Positions 54,910-62,931 of a stretch of DNA of 64,000 nucleotides are shown here, one piece after another. Under the pieces are notes generated by a model, which did not search any database, was not told where the DNA came from, and was given only the letters and a program-made list of their open reading frames with translations. The translations under genes and the position numbers were made by a program. The stretch's first letter is position 1. Each line of letters starts with the position of its first letter. The stretch is from Pseudo-nitzschia pungens (Eukaryota > Bacillariophyta > Bacillariophyceae > Bacillariales > Bacillariaceae), in contig CM074768.1 of assembly GCA_037355855.1 (NCBI GenBank), positions 186,001-250,000 of the forward strand, given 5' to 3'.

Positions 54910-55554
54910 GTCTTACATGTTTACAAGGCATCTTCCTTCACCCAACCGATCAACGAGTGGAACGTTTCTCGAGTTGATTTTATGGAAAAGCTGTTTCATA
55001 AGGCATCTTCCTTCAACCAACCCATCAACGAGTGGAATGTTTCTCGAGTTGATGACATGAAAAAGATGTCTTTTAAGGAGGCACGTGCTTTCAATCAATG
55101 CTTGGCTCCATGGCGGGAAGCCTTGGTTTCTGATCAAGATGTTTAAACAATCTGGCTGTGAATCAACCTCACGTCCTGATGGTGGTGTATGGTGCAATAG
55201 TGATTGCACTTGTGTCGATGATGGTTCATTTCAATTGAATGACAGAACAAATCAAGATTGCAACTGGGTTGCAAGGAATCCAGAAAAACGTTGCGGCAGA
55301 AAGGACAAAGCAACACAGAAATTGGTCAAAGACTTCTGCCCACTGGCCTGGTGTAATATGCGCTGCTTGTGCCAAAATTCCAAGGAGTCGTTCGAATCTG
55401 ACGGTGATGCGATGGAGTGTGAGGACGTGAAGAAGAAAAAGCAATGCAAACAAGACGCTACCAGCAAAGTGTTCCAGGGAAGCATTGTTGCTGATCTGTG
55501 CCCCAAGAAGTGTGGGGTTTGTCAACGCAACGAAACAGCACTACTACTTATCTA
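54910..55554 (+). pseudogene. 5'-truncated second copy of the BspA-like/ShKT gene
   Basis: Begins abruptly 25 bases after the tRNA-Leu terminator, inside a repeat (TACAAGGCATCTTCC), with only two to three BspA-like units (ASSFNQPINEWNVSRVD). The Cys-rich C-terminal module follows, ending ETALLLI. Against 32755-33715 it lacks 17 bp after SDQ (near 55138), which puts a TAA in frame and leaves the C-terminal part in the +1 frame. It carries none of the five single-base insertions of the sister copy. Homology continues past the stop into the 3' flank (TTGAAACGA/TTGAAATGA, AAAGTTGCC). It is a segmental duplication in inverted orientation relative to the other copy, without promoter or start. Confidence 0.8.
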
Positions 55555-57102
55555 AAACCAGTTCGCTTGAAATGAATTTTTTTTGGAGTGCTGAAAAGCC
55601 TAAAGTTGCCTTGTGCTTGTTTGGTTAGAAACAATTAGGAATTCCACATCTACTACACGTACACCATATCAAAAGTATTGAACGGTTTATTCATACTGTT
55701 AGTCCATTTTCAAATTGTATTGAATCATATTGAATCATACTGAATCATATTCTTGTTCTTTTTCAACCTTACTAGTAGTACTAGTACTACTACTTAATGT
55801 TACTACTAGTACTAGTACTAGTACTACTATCCACGCAACTCCTCGAATTCTTATTACTAGTATTTCGAAATGCTGCCTCGTCACATAATTCAGTTGTCCA
55901 GCACCATCATTGTGGTGATTCCAGAAATAATAATAATACTATTAGTGCCTGCCCTCTTCTTCTGTTTCTTCTTGACGACACTGCTGTCCCAAGTGCAGAC
56001 GAGTGCGGAGTGGGTTTCAACTTCAACTTCAACTTCAAGAACTTCGATTTGAATTTGAATTTCAATTGCGATGATTCATTCAACAAAGACAAAAACGAAA
56101 CGACAGAGAGCATCGTCCGACGAGAGCACGAACACTCTTCGACGATTGGAGTTCGGTGCGGCGGACGGCGGACGGTTGGACCGGGATGCACGCAAGCAAG
56201 CAAGCCACCATCGACAGACGCACCAAAAAATCACCCTCCGGAGACACAGGCCCTGTTGGCCCGCTCGATGCATTCTGGAGACGAGGTTTTAGAAGGATCG
56301 GATCGGATCGATCGATCGATCGATCGATCGATGGATTCATTTTGTCGTGTCGTGTCGTGTCGTGTCGTGTCACGTGTCGTCGCCCGGATCGTCCTCCTTT
56401 GCGCTCGTATTGGTGTTCGTTTCCGTTTCGGCGACGCAAGGCAAGCGAGCGACACGACAAGATACGACAAGACACGACACGATACGATACGACGCGACGG
56501 GACGCGACGCGACGCGACGCGACACGACGCGAAGCGACACGACAACAGCACCGGCAACGTGTGGTGAACTGACTCGGTCGGTTTTTGGCGACCACCAGGC
56601 CGGGAAGCAATGCCGACCGATTGGCATACCTTCTTGCTGCCGCTCCCCTCCCCGAAGGTGGACAGCACGAGCACGAGCACGAGCAATGACGTCTCACCCG
56701 CAGTCTCGTTCTCGTTCTCACTCGCATTCTCACCCGCATTCTCACTCTCCCCCGCATTCTCGTTCTCATTGTTTGCAGCTGCAGTTGCATTCGCGTCGGC
56801 AGTCGTTGCTCTCCGTATTGTATTCATCAATGACCCACGCAGTGGTATCGCTGTCGTCGAATCCGAATCCGCATCAACTTCAACATCAACATGCTCGTCA
56901 TTGTCATCATGATTGTCACCATGATTGTCACCATGATTGTTTTCGTCCGTTCTCCAATAAGTACCGGATCTTCCAGCGAGCACGACTCTTGCCGTGGCGT
57001 GGCGTGGCGTTGCGTTGCGTGGCTTGGATCCGATTCGATTCGATCCGATCTTATCCGATCTCATCCGATCCGTCCAGCAGTACGCACCGCACTCACACGT
57101 GT

Positions 57103-57133
<31 letters not shown>

Positions 57134-58368
57134 CGATTCTTCCTCTTCACAAAGCACCCACCCGAGAATGCCCGACAGAACCGCCGGCAGGAAATGCAAG
57201 AAGCACGAGCCCAAGCACAAGCCGAAGCACGAGCAGCACAGCACCGAACCGCAGCCTCCGCGCCATGCCGCTGCTGCGTCCACCTCGTCGTGGAGCCGAT
57301 CGTTCTCCTCTTCCTCTTCCTCTTCCTCCTCGTCGTCTGCTGTTGTCTGTTGTCTGTTGTCTGTTGTCTGTTGTCTGTTGTCTGTTGTCTGTTGTTGTCT
57401 CGTGACCCCCGCGCCGCGCAGTCCGTTCTCAGGTGCCGATGCAGACCAATGCCGAAACGATCGTCGTGTTCCCCGTCACCATTGTTGTTGTCATCATGAT
57501 TGTCATCATCATTATTATTATTTATTTGTTGTCGTTTTCGCAACATTCAATGCAATCTCGCTTTGTGATCGGCTGGTGCGTGTTGTTGTTCATTGGGTGA
57601 GAGTGCGAAGCTCTAGAACTGGTGTGGCAGCAGCAGGAGCAGGAATTCGTGGAGTTCGAGGACCGGAGTAAGTAATGCAACGGTGTCTGTAATAACACTA
57701 TTAGCAAGACGGATAACACGGTAAACCTTACTACGTGCGTACCATGCGGGAAACCTTGTACACATAACAATGACAAGGGGAAGAACGGCCATGCAACGGA
57801 GAGCTACTAGTAGGATAACTTCCCCGGTAAACCTTACCGTAGACCTACCGTAGGGTACGGAACGGTACCGGTACCAGGAAGGTTATCGTTATCCATCCAC
57901 GAGAAAATTCCGAACACGTGGTCATTTTCTTAGTCGTGAGGTTAGTCATAGTCGTACTCGTATTCATAGTCGTATTCATAGTCGTACTCGTACTCGTGCT
58001 CGTACTTGTATCGTACTCCGTAACCTTACTTGTAGTCGTATTATTTATTTACTTACTTCGAAGTATTTTTGACACGAAATTTCTCTGCCGTTGTCGGTCT
58101 TGTTTGTGGCTTCCTTCGTCGTCTTATTGCCCGTGGGAGAAAAGGAATGATGACAGTGTTCAGTGTGGTGTATGTGCAAATAAATAATACGAAGTAGTAA
58201 GTTAGTACCGGTACCTTGCGTGTACACGTAGTAACAACAAAAAATAATAGTAGTAACTACGAAGTAGAAGTAAAAAGTATGGACATGTTTTGTCGTCGCG
58301 TTGGGTTGTGTGTGCATCCACACCGCACGAACGATAGTGACATGAAGTGTACCCGATGGCCGTCACCA
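55555..58368. other. Gene-free, microsatellite-rich stretch
   Basis: Contains TAGTAC runs, CTTCAA hexamers, GATC tetramers (56310-56333), GTGTC pentamers (56344-56375), CGACA pentamers (56445-56545), ATTGTC/CATG repeats (56895-56940), CAA triplets (57104-57133), a TGTTGTC heptamer array (57340-57395) and GTCGTA hexamers (57935-58015). ORFs across 55.8-57.7 kb are biased by these repeats. A short Lys/His-rich frame at 57168-57300 is the least repeat-like but unsupported. Confidence 0.45.
57340..57395. repeat. TGTTGTC heptanucleotide microsatellite
   Basis: Seven to eight tandem copies of a 7-bp unit inside repeat-biased sequence. Confidence 0.9.
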
Positions 58369-58440
58369 GCTGGTTTAGCTCAGTGGTAGAGCATTTGACT
58401 TGTAATCAAAAGGTCGGTAGTTCAATCCTGCCATCCAGCT
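58369..58440 (+). tRNA. tRNA-Thr (anticodon TGT)
   Basis: 72 nt. The acceptor GCTGGTT faces ATCCAGC with one T-T mismatch at pair 6-67. The anticodon loop is ctTGTaa and the T-arm TAGTTCAATCC. Followed after 27 bases by tRNA-Gln, with no run of four Ts between. Confidence 0.93.
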
Positions 58441-58467
58441 TGCAGACGGCTTCTACTGTCGTTTGTG

Positions 58468-58540
58468 TCTCCCATAGTGTAGTTGGTTATCACCCAGGGT
58501 TCTGATTCCTGTAACCTGAGTTCGAATCTCAGTGGGAGAA
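58468..58540 (+). tRNA. tRNA-Gln (anticodon CTG)
   Basis: 73 nt. The acceptor TCTCCCA pairs fully with TGGGAGA, the D-arm TAGTGTAGTTGGTTATCAC resembles that of the TTG isoacceptor at 40155, the anticodon loop is ttCTGat, and the T-arm is GAGTTCGAATCTC. A TTTT run follows within a few bases. Confidence 0.9.
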
Positions 58541-58609
58541 TGTTTTATTTTTCGACAACCCGCAAAGATCCCGTCCGCAGCGGTCAAAAACGCGCGATTT
58601 TACCGCTAT

Positions 58610-59030
58610 GCCCTTACAGTAGAATTTATACGAGATCTACTACATACCCCAACTCTTAGCAACCCCATACAATCATTATTTTTTTAAGATACTATTCAGT
58701 GTGCTAGTACTGGTAAAATATAGACGGAACTGTAGAACTGAAAGGGGGATACTAGACAGGATACTAGACACGATGCTAGATAGGATGCTAGACAGGATGC
58801 TAGTAGACAGGATGCTAGGCCCTTCCAGGAGGATTTGTACGAGATCTACATACCCTAATTCTTAGCAGCCTATAATACTAGTACTATAAGATGGACAGGA
58901 TGCTACTAAGATAGACGGAACTGTAGAACTAAAAGGGGGATACTAGACAAGATGCTAGACAGGATGTTAGACAGGATGCTAGACAGGATGCTAGACAGGA
59001 TGCTAGACAGGATGCAAAAAAGAGACTGTG
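58610..59030 (-). repeat. CATCCTGTCTAG satellite family, locus 3 (inverted)
   Basis: Reverse-complement version of the 24.7 and 48.1 kb arrays. It has two long units (GTACGAGATCTACATA, CTTAGCA, TAGACGGAACTGTAGAACT, GGGGGATACTAGACA) and runs of GCTAGACAGGAT 12-mers (58750-58815, 58938-59020). Confidence 0.85.
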
Positions 59031-59159
59031 CATTGTACACCAGTGCATTTGACTGCTGTGCATTGTACGGTGCATTTGACTGTAAATAAGATTTGCAATC
59101 AGAATTGATTTTAAAAAATAACCCATTGCTAACTCGCTTGCTAGCTTGCTTCTTGACAA

Positions 59160-59520
59160 CTGTATTGGTCAGACATCCGGTTATAGTACATAGTATTGTA
59201 CAAAATGACCATACCCCAACGGTAGCATAGTATGGTAGCATAGTGTGTTAGCATACTACCAACTATCTCGTAGCGTTAGCAACCTTAACCTTGTAGCTAC
59301 TACGGTGTTCTAGTGCCGGCGGTGCTATACCCGGGGCTCATGTGACTGGTACAAATCCTACACAAGAACCCTGGTATTCTGAAGTTAGCACCCCATAGCA
59401 CCTTGGAATAAGCCTGCTGCTAAGCCTGCTGCTAAGCCTGCTGCTAAGCCTGCTGCTAAGCCTGCTGCTAAGCCTGCTGCTAACCATTTAGCACACAGCT
59501 CCTCTAGCATTAATTAATAT
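59160..59520. repeat. Dispersed repeat B, copy 2, with AAGCCTGCTGCT expansion
   Basis: Colinear with 20770-21090 and containing six tandem copies of a 12-bp AAGCCTGCTGCT unit (59409-59480), against two or three at the first locus. Confidence 0.7.
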
Positions 59521-59529
59521 ACTTATTTA

Positions 59530-59800
59530 AGTAGGAAAATCCACCGAAGGTGGTTAAAAGCTACTCAGTCTGTAACCAGACTTTATCGTCGCCTCAATCG
59601 AAGAGAGGTTAGGCCCCAAGTTGGAGAACGACGCGCCGCCTCAACCATGGGGAATAGGCCCCAGGTTGTAAGGACGGCTATTTTGCAAACGAACCTTGGT
59701 AAGAAACAGGAAAAAAACGAACCAGTCCAGAGCACAACAGACACTGCTGTTGCAAAGCGTACAGGAAACGGGGTAACAAGAACGTGAAAGGGAAAGACAC
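59530..59800. other. Short hairpin-containing non-coding segment
   Basis: Two compact perfect hairpins lie close together (CCACC-GAA-GGTGG near 59552 and GTCTG-TAAC-CAGAC near 59569). Two near-copies of 'TTAGGCCCCAAGTTG' (59608, 59656) follow. This could be a structured RNA or simply repeat debris; no gene is supported. Confidence 0.3.
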
Positions 59801-59975
59801 AAGCAAAACTGTCCCTCCAATGCTGGTGTGCAGCATCCGTAATGCTAGTGGTCAGCTGACACAAGCAAAACCCTGACTAGATACATGGTATCTGTAATGC
59901 TAGTGGTCAGCGTACAAAAGCAAAACTCCTCTCTGAATGCTGGATTGCAGCATCACCAGTAATGCGAGTAGTCAT
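59800..59975. repeat. Tandem repeat of about 60-70 bp, three copies
   Basis: Units share GCAGCATCcGTAATGCTAGTGG, GTCAGC and ACAAAAGCAAAACt-type blocks (starting near 59829, 59893 and 59949). Confidence 0.65.
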
Positions 59976-60179
59976 CCCCAAACACATCACGAACCACATT
60001 CCTTACCACTGTATGGTACATAAAGTACAGAGCCTACTACCAAATTCAGAACAGCTGTCCTCCTGTTCGAACTTAGTAGTAGCCGGAAGGAAACACGTAG
60101 AGGCGGTGGAGCCTACTACCAAATTCAAATTCGTAACAGCTGGCCTTCTGTTCGAACTTGAACTTGCTCTCCTGTAGTA

Positions 60180-61000
60180 GCTTGGAAACAGGGGCTCTAA
60201 GTGAAAACACTTATGGACCATCAGGGCTGTAGGCTTGAAAACAGGTCTCTGCTGTACTGTGAACTGGAGGGGTATATGTAGGTGGTGGTGCATTAAGTAA
60301 CATGTACTTAGCAGCTTTGGGGCTTGGGTCATAAAAACAGTAGGTCCATAATCAAAAACAATTATGGACTATCAGGGCAGTAGACTTGAAAACAGATGAC
60401 AGTTGAAGTGTGCATCTGAGAGGGTTATGTAGGTAGGAGAGCCTTAAGCAAGCTGTACTTAGCGGCTTTGGGGCTTGGGTCAGGAAATAGTAGGACCTTA
60501 AGTGAGAACACTTATGGTCCAGCAGGGCAGTAGACTTGAAAACAGATGACAGTTGAAGTGTGCATCTGAGAGGTATATGTAGGTAGGAGAGCCTTAAGCA
60601 AGCTGTACTTAGCGGCTTTGGGGCTTGGGTAAGGAAACAGTAGGACCATAAGCGAAAACACTTATGGTCCATCAGGGCAGTAGACTTGAAAACAGATGAC
60701 AGTTGAAGAATGCATCTGAGAGGTATATGTAGGTAGGGGAGCCTTAAGCAAACTGTACTTAGTGGCTTTAGGGCTTGGGTCAGGAAACAGTAGGACCATA
60801 AGCGAAAACACTTAGGGTCCATCAGGGCAGTAGACTTGGAAACAGATGACATTTATACAGTACACCTGAGAGGGTTATGTAGGTGGTGGAGCCTTAAGCA
60901 AACTGTACTTAGCGGCTTTGGGGCTTGGGTCAAGAAACAGTAGGACCATAAGTGAAAACACTTAGGGTCCAGCAGGGCAATGGACTTGAAAACAGATGAC
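60180..61000. repeat. 150-bp satellite with one hairpin per unit
   Basis: TAGACTTGAAAACAGATGAC recurs exactly every 150 bp (60381, 60531, 60681, 60831, 60981), with an older, more diverged unit before it. Each unit contains GCGGCTTTGGGGCTTGGGT, an inverted repeat around GGACCATAAGTG-AAAA-CACTTATGGTCC, and GTATATGTAGGTAGG. The period is a multiple of three, so one minus-strand frame stays open for 166 codons without protein-like composition. Two related hairpins (61111-61129 and 61154-61174) continue the pattern outside the array. Confidence 0.9.
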
Positions 61001-61429
61001 AGAATTTCTTTTTTTACAAAAAGATTCCTACAGTGGAAGGGGCTGTTCGTGAACTTCGACTTGAAAAGACTTAAGAGGACTCAGCAAGGAACTTCGAAGA
61101 ATGTAGAACATTAAGTGAGAATCACTTAAGCAGCTTGGAAACAGTGTAGAACATTAAGTATAAGATATACTTAAGGGCCTTGGAATGGAGCTGGGAAACA
61201 GATCAAAGCAGAAATACAACGTTGTTGTTGTTGTCGGTTTTGCTGTACGGTAGAATCTGTACTGGAAGTGCTGTAGAAAATTATGTGTCGGTTTGCTGCT
61301 GCTGCTGCTGCTGCTCGATCGGCCGCCGAGTGGTGAATTGGCAACCAAAGCAACCAAACGAAGCATCCAGCAACTGAACCGATAGCAGAAACGAAGAGCG
61401 CAGGTCTTGGTTAATACATGTAGGTCCTG

Positions 61430-61555
61430 GGGTTGTGATTGGGGGTGTATAAGGGAGCGTGATATCGCATGGTAAAGTTGTGTAGAAATCTACGTATTTT
61501 TAGTACTGGAACATCGGAACGTCGGACAAAATGCGCTTCGCGCAAATTGTCACAC
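61430..61555. repeat. Dispersed repeat, uninterrupted copy (empty site of hAT copy 2)
   Basis: Inverse complement of 10243-10354 joined to 11087-11106, with a single TGTATA/TATACACC at the position where the other copy carries the transposon and its duplicated TCTACACC. Confidence 0.8.
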
Positions 61556-61669
61556 AGCTCCTCTAGCACCTTGTAGATAGTTACTGCTCGAGCCAGCACC
61601 TGTAACCCCAGTACATTTCCCTAGCATCCATCTTGGATATCTTCATAGTCCTGGGCCAGGGAACAAAGA

Positions 61670-61751
61670 CGACACTGACAGGACTGGAGCATGCGCGGAG
61701 GAACTCCAACAGATTTCGAATCTGATGCCTTAACCACTCGGCCACAGTGTC
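61670..61751 (-). tRNA. tRNA-Ser (anticodon CGA), probably degenerate
   Basis: 82 nt on the minus strand. The acceptor GACACTG pairs with CAGTGTC, the D-arm GGCCGAGTGGTTAAGGC is intact, the anticodon loop is ttCGAaa and a long variable arm is present. The T-arm reads CATGCTCCAGTCCTG where CAGGTTCGAATCCTG is expected. This destroys the B-box and one stem pair, so Pol III transcription is doubtful. It is likely a tRNA pseudogene. Confidence 0.7.
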
Positions 61752-61799
61752 GATATCTTCGCTGAGACATACTTCGAGATTTAAAAATTGGCGTTTTGG

Positions 61800-62410
61800 T
61801 GACAGACAAGCAGGGAGCGATGTTAAGAAAATATCTCACGAAAATCTAAAACATGCCCGGGCAGTCAACTGATCGGGTTTGCCACCACCAAAACGTAACT
61901 TACTCGTTTACGAAGTTTACGAAGTAAGATTAAATCTTACCATTGGAATAGACAAGGAGGGAGCGATTAAGTAAGAAAATATCTAACGAAAATCTAAAAC
62001 AGTCTCAGGCAGTCAAGAACTGATCTTGCTTTCCAACAAAAGATTACTTCGCAATTAATTAATTAATTACAGTAATTTAATTAAACGAAAATCTAAACAT
62101 CTTGCCTTGTCAGGCCCAGGCAGTCAACCGATCGTGTTTTCCAACAAAAAGACCACGTACTCTGATTACGAAGTTTGCGAAGTAAGATTACTGGGTAAGA
62201 TTACGGTTACTACCATTGCAATAGGAGGGAGCGATTAATGAAGAAAAAACTTCCGAAAATCTGTACCGGTACATGTTGCCTTGCCAGGCCCAGGCAGTCA
62301 ACCGATCGTGTTTGCCAACAAAAAGATCACGGAAGGTCTTACTCGATTAATTACTATATGAAGTTTGTAAGCACTGTACCGTAACGGTTAATTTACCATT
62401 GGAATCCATT
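61800..62410. repeat. Degenerate tandem repeat of about 140 bp, four copies
   Basis: Units share GGAGGGAGCGATTAA, AACGAAAATCTAAAACA, CCCAGGCAGTCAAC-GATCG, CCAACAAAAAGA and TACGAAGTTTACGAAGTAAGATTA. They begin just 5' of the degenerate tRNA-Ser (on its strand). Confidence 0.75.
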
Positions 62411-62600
62411 GGAGAACACTGTTAAGGACCTTATGGTGTGTCGCAACAACACGAAATAATTTTCTTCAGAATTGGCAACATCACGGAAGATATTTTTCAT
62501 TCAACATTGGAAGAAATACTATCATCAAAAATTATATTGCCCTCAAGATCAGCTTAATTAGTTGTAGTCGTGCAATTCGGAACTAAAGCGCCATGACCTT

Positions 62601-62692
62601 ACTACAAAATTCCTATCAGCTGTCCCCCGGTTCTACATCCCCAACTACTCATTTCTACGGAAGCCGGGGGACAGCTGATAGGAATTCCGTAG
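62601..62692. mobile_element. 92-bp foldback (MITE-like) element, copy B
   Basis: The left arm ACTACAAAATTCCTATCAGC pairs with the right arm GCTGATAGGAATTCCGTAG, with CTGTCCCCCGG/CCGGGGGACAG adjoining. It is the same element as 34761-34854. An AGCGC(C/T)ATGACCTTA word flanks both sides and may be a target-site or local duplication. Confidence 0.75.
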
Positions 62693-62931
62693 AAAAGCGC
62701 TATGACCTTACCAGATGGGCAAGAACAAAAATACTTCGTACGAAGTAAAAGTATAAGTACGGTAAGGTTAGAAATTGGTGTGCAACAAACGCGAAGCGAT
62801 AGAAACAGGAAAATTTGACTTTCTCACAAAAAAATAATCTCGAAAGATTGAAAACACCCATCGCACCGGCAAAAACAATAATACCAAAATCACAGCGATA
62901 AAGAATAATCATTGGAGAAACTCCACGATTA

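Noticed and set aside
55797..57671. Several ORFs of 200-350 codons on both strands
   Set aside because: Composition is dictated by GTGTC, CGACA, TGTTGTC and CAA microsatellites. No domain, and frames on both strands are equally open.
60180..61000. CRISPR-like or protein-coding array
   Set aside because: 150-bp units are homologous over their full length, with no spacers. The 166-codon antisense frame follows from a period divisible by three.
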